Shown here piece after piece: positions 21,968 to 29,660 of a stretch of DNA of 64,000 nucleotides (its first letter is position 1; each line of letters begins with the position of its first letter). The DNA comes from an uncultured bacterium. Lineage in GTDB: Bacteria; Verrucomicrobiota; Verrucomicrobiia; CAIQCK01. The translations under genes and the position numbers were made by a program. Location of the stretch: NCBI GenBank assembly GCA_903870275.1, contig CAIQCK010000119.1:1-64000 (forward strand), read 5' to 3'. Under the pieces are notes generated by a model. The model was not told the origin of the DNA, did not search any database, and saw nothing but the letters and a program-made list of their open reading frames with translations.

Positions 21968-22429
21968 TCAGGAGACCTTCACCTGGATTTGCTTCGGCTT
22001 CACTTCGGGCCGTTTCGGCATGACGATCTTGAGCACGCCGCTGTCGTAGGTCGCATGGACCTTGTCGCCGTCCACGAGCGTCGGCAGTTCCATCGCGCGA
22101 TGGAATTTCCCATACCACCGCTCCACGCGATAATAGTTCTCTTCCTTCGTCTCCGCGACTTTCTTGCGCTCGCCCTCGATGGTGAGCGTGTTCTCCTGGA
22201 GACTGACGTTGATATCCTCCAGCTTCATGCCGGGCAGTTCGCACTGGACCACCAGATCGTCCTTGGTCTCGTGCATGTCCAGCGCAGGCGTCCAGAACGC
22301 CGCGCCGTCCGTCGTCCCAAATTCCGGGAACCGGACCAGCGACGTGTTGAACAGCCGGTTCATTTCCTCTTGCAGGCCCTCCAACATTCGGAGCGGTTCT
22401 GCCGTTCGATGCCATCTTACCAATGCCAT
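21968..22429 (-). CDS. small heat-shock protein (Hsp20)
   Basis: A 153-aa holdase that binds unfolding proteins and hands them to ClpB and DnaK. The alpha-crystallin domain spans about residues 45-140, with QCELPGMKLEDINVSL and LTIEGERKK; the domain ends with the strand GVLKIVMPK. A strong GGAGGAG ribosome site precedes the ATG by about 6 bases. It is 215 bases upstream of clpB on the same strand; the gap contains a CTGACTTCTGACTTC short repeat and no gene. A hairpin (CTGCGG...CCGCAG, 22470-22488) lies upstream, but no CIRCE element was seen. Confidence 0.93.
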   Translation of the reverse strand: MALVRWHRTAEPLRMLEGLQEEMNRLFNTSLVRFPEFGTTDGAAFWTPALDMHETKDDLVVQCELPGMKLEDINVSLQENTLTIEGERKKVAETKEENYYRVERWYGKFHRAMELPTLVDGDKVHATYDSGVLKIVMPKRPEVKPKQIQVKVS

Positions 22430-22918
22430 GGTTCTCTCCTCCGATTTAAGATATTTATTGTTTCACTCGCTGCGGCCCCGTGCCGCAGACTCACGCCCCA
22501 TGAAAGTGCAGCGCCCATGCCATCGCCCGGAGGAACCGCAACGTGCTGAAAACAGCCTGCATCTCGGCAACCCGCCCAACCCCGCTGCGCCATCTTTTCG
22601 CAACCCTCCCGCCCACCTGAAAATTTCCGCGACAGTTTTTCTCACGCTGGAGAGGGCGGGCTGGGGGACAGGGCGGGCTGGATGGAAATGAGAGGTGGAT
22701 AGTTCACCCACGGATGGACACGGATTCGCACGGATGGGCGAAGCTCACGCAAAGACGCCAAGGCGCAAAGTTTCTAGGCGTCTTTGCGTGAAACTGAGAC
22801 TGCCGGCCGCGTCGAAACCCGGCAGGGCGCGACCGCTGGGCGCGCCGAACGCCGGAAAGAAAATGGACGGCCCAGCGGCTCGCCACGTCTCACGCGGTCC
22901 GTCCCTGCCGCTCCCGCG
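22430..22918. other. 489-bp intergenic region with repeats
   Basis: No gene is supported. It holds the hsp20 leader with hairpin 22470-22488, an AT-rich stretch at 22444-22465 that is the likely hsp20 promoter area, and the composite repeat at 22704-22791. A GGCGCGACCGCTGGGCGCGCC block near 22828 is related to the repeat at 9958-10078. Confidence 0.6.
22704..22791. repeat. composite repeat: CACGGATGGACACGGAT plus ACGCAAAG hairpin
   Basis: CACGGATGGACACGGATT near 22710 is followed by a hairpin whose arms are TCACGCAAAGACGCC (22745-22759) and GGCGTCTTTGCGTGA (22777-22791). The same two modules in the same order occur at 25948-26045. Confidence 0.8.
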
Positions 22919-25825
22919 CTATTTTAACTCTGCCAGCAACGCGCCAGCTTCGTCATAGGCTGCTTTGTAAGTGTAATCAGGCGGCCCATCGCAGGTGGCA
23001 AGCCGGCGGGCTTCTTGCGCATGCTCTTTCGCGGTGGCTTTGTCGCCGCGAGCGAGGGCGAGCTTGGCGAGTTCAAGACGGGCGTCCGCGCCTTGCAGGA
23101 CGTAGCCGCTGCGCTCGGTGATGAGCAGCGCCTCCTCAGCCAACCGCTGGGCTTCGTCCAGCACGCCGGTGGCGGCACGCAGCCGCGCCAGATCAATGAG
23201 GATGTTGGCTTCGTGATCCACCATGTTGATGCGGCGACAGCACTTCAAGGCTTGTACCAAGTGAACCTCGGCTTCGTCCAAACGCTTTCTTTTCTTGTTG
23301 CGCGAACAGTCTGCCGACGCAACCAGCGCCGCTCCAAGCATCCATTCTGCTCGGATTAGATCGCGTTCACGGTGATAAAGATCTTGCGGTCGTCCTTTAC
23401 CCACTTTGTCTTTGAGGTCCCACGCGGAGAGGGCCAAATTCAATGCTGGTTCGGGTTGACTCATTAGCAAGGCGCGCTTGGCGCTGGCAATTAGACGATG
23501 ATACTGGCCTTCGACACCCTGAAAAATCGTTTGAGCCTTCATCAGGTGCCTCTCAGCGTCTTGAAAAGCCCCTTGCGTTGCGAGGAGAAATGCCAGCTTC
23601 GACTGACCGACACTCTTCCAAAACTCCGCGACTTCACTCTCCCAGAATCTCCCGACCCGCGCGCCTCTTTCTCCCCCACTAAACTTCTGACCTGCTTTAT
23701 TGCACAATTCGATACTCTGCTTTAACCAGCGCATTGCTGATCTGAATTCACCGAGAGCCATGTGGCTCCGAGCGATATTGCCGAGGCGAACAGCTGTTAC
23801 AACCAGCCCTCCAAATCTTGCAGCGCTTTGAACTTCCGAATAGACGATGATGGCTGCATGGGGCTGACCCAAATACCTATGGCTCGAGGACAGGAGATTC
23901 AACAGGATGCCTTGTGCCTCCCTGCTTTTCAGTTGGGGAAGCCCGCCACGCCGAGGAAGAAGCTCAGAAAGCAGTTCGATGCAGGTTTGATAAACGCAGA
24001 ACTGCATGTAGAGCGCCTTGTTTAACTGCTCGCGGTAGATAAGCCAAGCTCTGCCATATCGACCGGCCCGTGCCGTATGAAAATACAGCTCAATCATCGG
24101 CATCAAGTCACTGACGGTCTTGACGTGATCTGTTGTGACTTTCTCGGCGAGCAAGCGGAAGTATGCAACCAGTTTCTTGTGCACTGCCCGCCTGTTTGGC
24201 AACCGGTCGTAGGCGTAGCGCCGCACGATGGGATGCAGGTCGAACCGGCCATCCTTGGTATCGTAGTGCAGCAGCCCGCGGGCAACAAGATCGCGAAGGT
24301 CGGTGTCGAGTCCACCCGTAGCCGCCGACGTAAGGAGACGGACTTCGGTGCCGCTCTTCATCTCCGCCGGTTCGTCCGCCTCCTTACGTCGGCGGCTACG
24401 AGGCGCAGTCTGACCGGTCGTAGTGGAATCCGTCTCCGCAATCGCCTTGAGCGCGTCGTATTTCACCGGACTGCGGAAGCAGGCGATACGGCCCAGCAAC
24501 GCCTGCCGCATCGGCGTGAGGCTGTTGTAGGCCGTCTCCAGCACGTGATGCTGGCGCTGGACCAAATCGCCGCTCACGTCCAGTTGCTTCGCCGCCGCGA
24601 TGTCGCCGGGTTGCTGGAAATCGCCCACGACCAAGCCGGCCAGCAGCCGCAAGCTGAGCGGATGATAGCCGTAAGGTTCGCACGCCTCCTTGATCTCCTT
24701 GTGTGTGCCGCGAATGCCTTGGGTGCGGAAGAACTCAACCGCGTCGTCGGCCTGCATCTGCACCAACTCTGTTTCGCGGCAGCCATCAAGTAGCGCGCCG
24801 TGGTCCTCGACCGCACGCGGGTGAAGCCGGCTCGTGAGCAAAATCTTGGCGCGGATGTTCGGTAGCGTCGCCACACCGCGAAGAAAAAACTCGGCCAGCG
24901 GCGAGATGCAGTCGCGCTCGTTGGCTTCGGTCTTCGACACGTCGTCGCCTTGATACGCGGCGTTGAGTCCGCCGAAGCCGCGCAGAATACGCTCGAAGCC
25001 ATCGAGGACGAGCAGCGTACCGGGTTTGTGAAGCAATTCGAGGAGTTTTTCCACCTGCTCGTGGGCTGGCAGTGACTTCAGAACAGCCTCTTTGGCACCC
25101 AAATAAAACAGCGTGTCAGCAAGGAAATGATCGAAGCTGGCGTCGCCCTCGTAGAAGCTCCACCAAACAACGCGCGGCCACTTCGCTGCGGCAACATCGT
25201 GCGTAAGCCAGTGCCAGACGAGCGCGCTCTTGCCGAAACCGCCCAACGCGCGCAGCACCAGCATCGGATGCGCCGAATCCTCGTCCATCCAGTGGCTGAG
25301 CATCTTGCGCTCGGCGACGCGTCCGGTGAAGTTGGGCGGCATCGGATAAGGATGCGCTAGAAACCAGTCGTCGCGCTGCGGCATCTTCGCCGGCTCCGGC
25401 TCCGGCGGCTTCCCCAGCGCGGTGAGAAGCTGGCGCCAGGCAAGGCCGTTGTCTTCGCCATCAGTGAAATCAATGTAGGTGAGCGCGCCAATGCGGAGAG
25501 GTTTCTTGCAGTCTGCCTTGAGCAACGGAATTAAACGAAGTCCATGGTTCGCCGGATCGAGAGTCTGCACCATGATGTTCTCGATCTCAGTCCATCCACT
25601 CGCGATGTAGTTCGGCGTGAGGACCAGTAGCGTCTTGCGGCATTTTACCACGCCGCGCTCACATTCACTGATGCTTGGGGCGCCAGCGGTGAAGTCGCGG
25701 AAGTCTATGAACGCTTTCAACCCCGCTTGCTCGATGCGCTTCAGCAGTTCACCGCGCACCCACGTCTTGTCCTTGCTGCTGTAGGAAATGAAAACGTCGT
25801 AATCGAACTTGGCTGGCTCGGTCAT
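22919..25825 (-). CDS. TIR / NB-ARC / TPR protein (bacterial NLR-like)
   Basis: A 968-aa protein. ATG 25825 is chosen because the TIR fold starts immediately (FDYDVFISYSSKDK); an upstream ATG adds 20 unrelated residues. TIR spans residues 5-140, with the candidate NADase glutamate in SGWTEIE (76-82). NB-ARC follows: P-loop GGFGKSA (195-201), Walker B LLVLDGFE (271-278), LLTSR (329-333) and the GLPL-like YHPLSLRLL (387-395). The winged-helix region is interrupted by an in-frame palindrome-derived segment (residues 476-503). Residues 560-960 are helical TPR repeats. This is the architecture of signal-dependent STAND sensors; related TIR-STAND proteins act in phage defence by depleting NAD. No partner gene is adjacent, so the role is inferred. 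Confidence 0.9.
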   Translation of the reverse strand: MTEPAKFDYDVFISYSSKDKTWVRGELLKRIEQAGLKAFIDFRDFTAGAPSISECERGVVKCRKTLLVLTPNYIASGWTEIENIMVQTLDPANHGLRLIPLLKADCKKPLRIGALTYIDFTDGEDNGLAWRQLLTALGKPPEPEPAKMPQRDDWFLAHPYPMPPNFTGRVAERKMLSHWMDEDSAHPMLVLRALGGFGKSALVWHWLTHDVAAAKWPRVVWWSFYEGDASFDHFLADTLFYLGAKEAVLKSLPAHEQVEKLLELLHKPGTLLVLDGFERILRGFGGLNAAYQGDDVSKTEANERDCISPLAEFFLRGVATLPNIRAKILLTSRLHPRAVEDHGALLDGCRETELVQMQADDAVEFFRTQGIRGTHKEIKEACEPYGYHPLSLRLLAGLVVGDFQQPGDIAAAKQLDVSGDLVQRQHHVLETAYNSLTPMRQALLGRIACFRSPVKYDALKAIAETDSTTTGQTAPRSRRRKEADEPAEMKSGTEVRLLTSAATGGLDTDLRDLVARGLLHYDTKDGRFDLHPIVRRYAYDRLPNRRAVHKKLVAYFRLLAEKVTTDHVKTVSDLMPMIELYFHTARAGRYGRAWLIYREQLNKALYMQFCVYQTCIELLSELLPRRGGLPQLKSREAQGILLNLLSSSHRYLGQPHAAIIVYSEVQSAARFGGLVVTAVRLGNIARSHMALGEFRSAMRWLKQSIELCNKAGQKFSGGERGARVGRFWESEVAEFWKSVGQSKLAFLLATQGAFQDAERHLMKAQTIFQGVEGQYHRLIASAKRALLMSQPEPALNLALSAWDLKDKVGKGRPQDLYHRERDLIRAEWMLGAALVASADCSRNKKRKRLDEAEVHLVQALKCCRRINMVDHEANILIDLARLRAATGVLDEAQRLAEEALLITERSGYVLQGADARLELAKLALARGDKATAKEHAQEARRLATCDGPPDYTYKAAYDEAGALLAELK
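24317..24400. repeat. 84-bp palindromic element inside the TIR/NB-ARC gene
   Basis: CGTAGCCGCCGACGTAAGGAG (24317-24337) is perfectly inverted at 24380-24400; the match runs six bases further on each side with one mismatch. The insert is 84 bp (28 codons), keeps the frame and encodes RSRRRKEADEP...LLTSAAT. A second element of the same length is at 27237-27320. Confidence 0.85.
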
Positions 25826-25947
25826 TCCTATTGCCTCCAATTGCCAACGGCGAGGCATGATGCGCGCCTTGTTGTTGCAAGGCAAAGGTTTTTCGCAGAA
25901 CGGATTTACACGGTGGATGCGCTGGGTGCAGAAGGCAACCGAGGAAG

Positions 25948-26045
25948 TTTATCCACGGATGGACACGGATTGGCATGGAAGGGGCGAATCTCACGCAAAG
26001 GCGCCAAGGCGCAAAACATCTTGGCGTCTTGGCGTCTTTGCGTGA
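25948..26045. repeat. composite repeat, second copy
   Basis: CCACGGATGGACACGGATTG precedes a hairpin with arms TCACGCAAAGGCGCC (25991-26005) and GGCGTCTTTGCGTGA (26031-26045). It fills most of the 251-base gap between the PLP enzyme stop and the TIR gene start and may also act as a terminator for reads entering from 26077. Confidence 0.8.
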
Positions 26046-26076
26046 GATAGTTTCGGCTGGCCTGACGAGGCGGCGC

Positions 26077-27621
26077 TCAGCTTCCCAGCGCGCTGTTGAG
26101 ACGCTGCCAGATATCTTCGGGGTCTTCGAGGCCGACGGAGATGCGGATGAGGTAGCGCGAGACGCCGCAGGATTCGGCCCAGTCCAGTTCGGTGTAGTGC
26201 GCCAGCAGGGTGAACGGGCAGGCGAGGGTGAAGACGGTGCCGAGGCTGGGGCCTTTGCAAACGGCCATGTTGTCGTAGATGCGCGGCGAGGCGGTCCCGG
26301 CGTTCTTCGGCAGGAACGTGACGAGCGCGCCCCAGCCGCCGTCGGGCCGGCGCACGGCTTCGTAGGCTTCGCTGAACTCCCATTTCGGATACCAGACTTT
26401 TTCCACCGCCGGATGCGCGCGGAGCCGCTCGGCGATCAGGAGGCCGTTGGCGTTGTGCCGCCACATCCGCTCCGGGAAACTGCGCGCCTGCGCGTCGAAC
26501 ACGGCCGCGTCGGCGCCCCAGAGCAACTCTTCGTGTTGCGCGCGGACGATGGTTTTCAATTCGGCGTGGAGCGGCGAGCGCGGATGGCAGATGAGCGCGC
26601 CGCCCATCGCGTCGCCGGTGCCGAGGATGAATTTGGTGAGGCTGGTGGCGATGAGGTCGGCGTGGCGGCTGAGGTCCACGTTGAACGGCGTGGCCACGAC
26701 GTCGTCGGCGACCAGCGGCACGCGGTGTTCGTGCAGCAACGGCTGGATGCGGCTGAGGTCGGCCGAGCCGAGCAGCGGGTTGCCGGGAATCTCGCCGAAA
26801 CACGCCGCCAGCGGCTGACGGTGAATCAGCGCATGCAGGTCGTCGGTGATGGTGTCGAGGTCGTGGAGCAGGATCGCGCTGCGGCCAAACTTCTGCTGGA
26901 GCTTGAGCGTGTCCACATAGGGAAAACCGAGCTGGGCCGTCGGCAGGCCGGGACTGCGCTGCATCACCGCCCGCAGCGCCGCGAACTGCGCCGCCATGCC
27001 GCTCGGCGTCAGGAACACGTCGTCCTCCGCGCAATCGTAGAAGCCGGCGAGCTGCCGCCGCAACGAGCGGCGCGCCTCCGCGCCGTCGGCGTCGCCGCCG
27101 CGGTCGGCGAGGACCGCTTCGGCCTGCCGCGTGGAAACGATGAGGCCGGTGTGTTGCCAGAACACTTTCATGGCCAGCGCGCCGAGGTTGGCCATCACGA
27201 CACCGTAAACGCCGTCTTTTTCCACGATCTGCGCCTGGTAGCCGCCGACGGGGGGAAACAGTATCGCTGTGTCCGGTTTGACGCCGCTCTCCGTCTCCTC
27301 ACGCCGGCGGCTGCCGGCCAGGTCCGCGCTGCTTCGCCGGATGAATTCAACGCACAGCTCGGCGGCGCGGCGCGACGGAAACGGCAGGCACGGCAGGCCG
27401 CCGCCGATGTGACGCGCCAGTTCCTGCACGAGCGGATGGATGACGAATCGCGGATAACCGCTGTGGAGGTGTGCCATCACCTTCAACGATTTTTCCTCGT
27501 AGCCGACGACATCCTCCCACCGCGGAAGCGCCACGGACACTGCGTGGACGGAATCCGGAATCGGGCGGCCCAATTCCTCCGCACGCCAGACGGGGTCTTC
27601 AAAAAGATTACGCTCGCTCAT
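26077..27621 (-). CDS. Cys/Met-metabolism PLP enzyme (cystathionine gamma-synthase-like)
   Basis: A 514-aa PLP-dependent enzyme of the cystathionine gamma-synthase fold. The probable PLP lysine lies in SLTKFILGTGDAMGG and PLP-binding LVADDVVATPF precedes it. The C-terminal domain ends with ISVGLEDPEDIW, the usual signature of this family. It is about 100 residues longer than normal because of an N-terminal extension. Residues 102-128 derive from a palindromic element that remains in frame. It overlaps the preceding PLP gene by 4 bases, so the two are co-transcribed. The substrate could be an O-acyl-homoserine or cystathionine. Confidence 0.85.
   Translation of the reverse strand: MSERNLFEDPVWRAEELGRPIPDSVHAVSVALPRWEDVVGYEEKSLKVMAHLHSGYPRFVIHPLVQELARHIGGGLPCLPFPSRRAAELCVEFIRRSSADLAGSRRREETESGVKPDTAILFPPVGGYQAQIVEKDGVYGVVMANLGALAMKVFWQHTGLIVSTRQAEAVLADRGGDADGAEARRSLRRQLAGFYDCAEDDVFLTPSGMAAQFAALRAVMQRSPGLPTAQLGFPYVDTLKLQQKFGRSAILLHDLDTITDDLHALIHRQPLAACFGEIPGNPLLGSADLSRIQPLLHEHRVPLVADDVVATPFNVDLSRHADLIATSLTKFILGTGDAMGGALICHPRSPLHAELKTIVRAQHEELLWGADAAVFDAQARSFPERMWRHNANGLLIAERLRAHPAVEKVWYPKWEFSEAYEAVRRPDGGWGALVTFLPKNAGTASPRIYDNMAVCKGPSLGTVFTLACPFTLLAHYTELDWAESCGVSRYLIRISVGLEDPEDIWQRLNSALGS
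27237..27320. repeat. 84-bp imperfect palindromic element inside the PLP gene
   Basis: Arms GGTAGCCGCCGACGGGGGGA (left) and GTCTCCTCACGCCGGCGGCT (right, ending about 27320) are inverted but partly diverged. Length (84 bp), arm sequence and reading frame equal those of the element at 24317-24400: the encoded S-R-R-R-E-E matches S-R-R-R-K-E there. Confidence 0.65.
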
Positions 27622-28871
27622 TGGGATGATCCGATGGAACGGGACTTTTTCGCGCGCGGTTCGCGCTGAGAGGGACTCGCGGAAGCGGAGGCCCGGCGGA
27701 GTTTCGTCCCGCCCGCTTCCAACACCGCGGTGAGCGCCTGGTCAATGTCGTGCCGCAAATCCTCGACGTCCTCGATGCCGACCGAGAAGCGGATGAGGCC
27801 GTCGCCGATGCCGACCTTGTGCCGGACCTCGGCGGGCACCTGTGCGTGCGTCATCGTCGGCGGATGGCAGACGAGGCTTTCGACCCCGCCGAGGCTTTCC
27901 GCCAGCGTGAAGAGCCGCAGTTTGCGGCAGAACTCCAACGCCGCTTCCGTGGAGCAATCGAACTCCGCGACGAGGATGCCGGAGCCGGCCTTCATCTGGC
28001 GGCGGGCCAGTTCGTATTGCGGGTGGCTGGGCAAGAACGGGTAGCTCACCCTGCGGACGCCGCGGCGTGTCTCAAGCCAGCGCGCCAGCTCGAGCGCGTT
28101 GGCGCAGTGGCGCTCCATGCGCAAGGCGAGCGTGCGCTGGCCGCGCGTGGTGAGCCACGCGTCGAACGGCGACGGTTGCAGGCCGAGCGATTTTTGTGCA
28201 AAGCGCATCCGCTTGTGCCACGTCGTGTCATTGGTGGCAACGATGCCGCCGAGGCAGTCGCTGTGGCCGTTGACGTATTTCGTGGTGGAGGAGAGCGACA
28301 GTGTTGCGCCAAGTTCGAGCGGGCGCTGAAGATAGGGCGAGGCGAAGGTGTTGTCCACGACGACGGTCGCGCCGACCCCGGCGGCAACGGCGCTGATGCC
28401 GGCGATGTCGAGGACTTTCAGCAACGGGTTGGTGGGGCTTTCGAGCCAGACGACGGCGGGTTTCTGGCGGCGGATTTCCTCCCAGTGCGACGGCTGGCTC
28501 AGATCGAAGTAGCGCGTCACGAGGCCGAACTTGTTGAACACTCGCTCCAGGAGCCGGTAGGTGCAGCCGTAGATGTTCTCCTCCGCGAGCACGACGTCGC
28601 CGCTCTTGAGACAGGAGATGACCGCCGTGATTGCCGACACGCCGCTCGCAAAGCAGGTGGCAAACTGCGCGCCTTCGAGCGACGCGAGACTCTCCTCAAG
28701 GAGGCGGAAGTTGGGATTGCCCGAGCGCGTGTAATCGAAGCCGTCCGGGTTGTCCTTCTGGAACGTCGAGGTCATGAACACCGGCGGCATCACCGCGCCG
28801 GTCGTCCCGGCAAAACCGCGGCCTTTGTGCACAGCGCGTGTGCTGAATCCGTCCTTGTTTTCGGTTGTCAT
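27618..28871 (-). CDS. trans-sulfuration PLP enzyme (cystathionine gamma-synthase/lyase family)
   Basis: A 417-aa enzyme starting MTTENKDGFSTRAVHKG. It shows the family's N-terminal substrate loop (PPVFMTSTFQ), the Tyr/Arg phosphate ligands in FDYTRSGNPN, and the PLP lysine in SSTTKYVNGHSD. Its C-terminus ends in FSVGIEDVEDL followed by a basic tail of about 30 residues not typical of the family. It links cysteine and homocysteine metabolism, but motif reading cannot separate MetB, MetC, CGL and O-acetylhomoserine sulfhydrylase. It is 49 bases downstream of the Rrf2 regulator and overlaps the next PLP gene by 4 bases, which points to a sulfur amino-acid operon. Confidence 0.9.
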   Translation of the reverse strand: MTTENKDGFSTRAVHKGRGFAGTTGAVMPPVFMTSTFQKDNPDGFDYTRSGNPNFRLLEESLASLEGAQFATCFASGVSAITAVISCLKSGDVVLAEENIYGCTYRLLERVFNKFGLVTRYFDLSQPSHWEEIRRQKPAVVWLESPTNPLLKVLDIAGISAVAAGVGATVVVDNTFASPYLQRPLELGATLSLSSTTKYVNGHSDCLGGIVATNDTTWHKRMRFAQKSLGLQPSPFDAWLTTRGQRTLALRMERHCANALELARWLETRRGVRRVSYPFLPSHPQYELARRQMKAGSGILVAEFDCSTEAALEFCRKLRLFTLAESLGGVESLVCHPPTMTHAQVPAEVRHKVGIGDGLIRFSVGIEDVEDLRHDIDQALTAVLEAGGTKLRRASASASPSQREPRAKKSRSIGSSQ

Positions 28872-28920
28872 GGGTTTCGTTCGCTTGGGGTTCTCGTTTC
28901 CCGGCCGCCGCGGTGCCATA

Positions 28921-29382
28921 TCAGATAATATAGTCCACGCCGCCGGCGGATTCACCTCTCAGCTTGCGGACGCGCTCGCACAGGTCCGCGATCGTCACGC
29001 GCTCCAGCACCGTTGCGATCGCCGCGCGCACTTCCTGCATCACGCCGCCGATGGCGGCCTGCACCTCGTCCACCCGCGCGCCGCGCCGGTGCGGCCGGGC
29101 GCCCGCCGCCGGCAACGGCACCAGCGCGCGCTCCACGTGGCGCAGCAACGCCGCGAGCGTGATTTCCTCCGGCGGCCGCGCGAGCCGGTAGCCTCCCGCG
29201 ACGCCTCGGCGGCTCTCCACGAAGCCGCCCGACTTCAAGTCGTTCAGAATCTGTTCGAGAAAACGCTTCGGAATGTTCCGCTGCTCGGAGATCGTTTGAA
29301 TCCGGATAATCTCACCATTGTCATTTTCTCCGAGCGCCACCAAGGCACGCAAAGCGTATTCACCGCGCAACGAAAGTTTCAT
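28921..29382 (-). CDS. Rrf2-family transcriptional regulator of sulfur metabolism
   Basis: A 153-aa winged-helix regulator starting MKLSLRGEYALRALVAL; the open frame has an earlier ATG 13 codons upstream, but Rrf2 proteins start here. The recognition region IPKRFLEQILNDLKSGGFVESRRG and GGYRLARPPEEIT are typical. The region that carries three cysteines in IscR (around residues 90-105) has none, so an iron-sulfur cluster is unlikely. In this it resembles CymR, which senses cysteine status through a partner protein. It heads the PLP-enzyme operon and is divergent from the sulfate-assimilation operon, so control of both is likely. Confidence 0.88.
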   Translation of the reverse strand: MKLSLRGEYALRALVALGENDNGEIIRIQTISEQRNIPKRFLEQILNDLKSGGFVESRRGVAGGYRLARPPEEITLAALLRHVERALVPLPAAGARPHRRGARVDEVQAAIGGVMQEVRAAIATVLERVTIADLCERVRKLRGESAGGVDYII

Positions 29383-29400
29383 GGCACGGCGGACAATAAT

Positions 29401-29415
29401 AATCCCTATCGGAAT
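29401..29415. promoter_or_regulatory. candidate Rrf2/CymR-type operator
   Basis: AATCCCTATCGGAAT forms a near-dyad (ATTCC-N5-GGATT on the other strand) similar to the GGAAT half-sites known for CymR-like regulators. It lies 19 bases upstream of the Rrf2 start, as expected for autoregulation. Confidence 0.4.
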
Positions 29416-29437
29416 GGTCAAGTATTAGTTTATGTTT

Positions 29438-29457
29438 GTTATTTCATTGAAAATAAC
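29438..29457. promoter_or_regulatory. perfect 7-bp inverted repeat in the divergent promoter region
   Basis: GTTATTT-CATTGA-AAATAAC lies in the AT-rich gap between the Rrf2 gene and the sulfite reductase gene. Position and symmetry suit a regulator-binding site. No protein is assigned. Confidence 0.35.
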
Positions 29458-29495
29458 CCTTGTATTGTGGTTAAACTTCCTCTACGAAATGTCTA

Positions 29496-29541
29496 TTGAC
29501 ATTAAGTAGATTTGATATATCCTGTCACCATTCTTTACTAA
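29496..29541 (+). promoter_or_regulatory. candidate promoter of the sulfate-assimilation operon
   Basis: TTGACA at 29496-29501 is followed by AT-rich sequence, and TTGATA at 29512-29517 is followed after 18 bases by TACTAA at 29536-29541. Neither pair is perfect, but the AT-rich block stands out from the GC-rich surroundings and lies upstream of the first cys gene. Confidence 0.3.
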
Positions 29542-29546
29542 AAACC

Positions 29547-29627
29547 ATGACGAACAACTTGAAATCGCTGGACGTAACAAAACTGGCTGCCGGTGCGATG
29601 ATTTCGCGCCGCGACGAGTCCGCTTGA
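29547..29627 (+). CDS. possible 26-aa leader ORF
   Basis: ATG 29547 to TGA 29627 encodes a 26-residue peptide beginning MTNNLKSLDV. It lies just before the sulfite reductase gene. It has no clear ribosome site, and it may be a leader peptide, a gene remnant or chance. Confidence 0.2.
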   Translation: MTNNLKSLDVTKLAAGAMISRRDESA

Positions 29628-29660
29628 AGTCTGCGCCAAACTCAGCCAATTTCCCGCTTC

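Noticed and set aside
28872-29546. SAM riboswitch or T-box before the Cys/Met genes
   Set aside because: No SAM-I core or T-box sequence is visible; the gap holds inverted repeats more like protein-binding sites.
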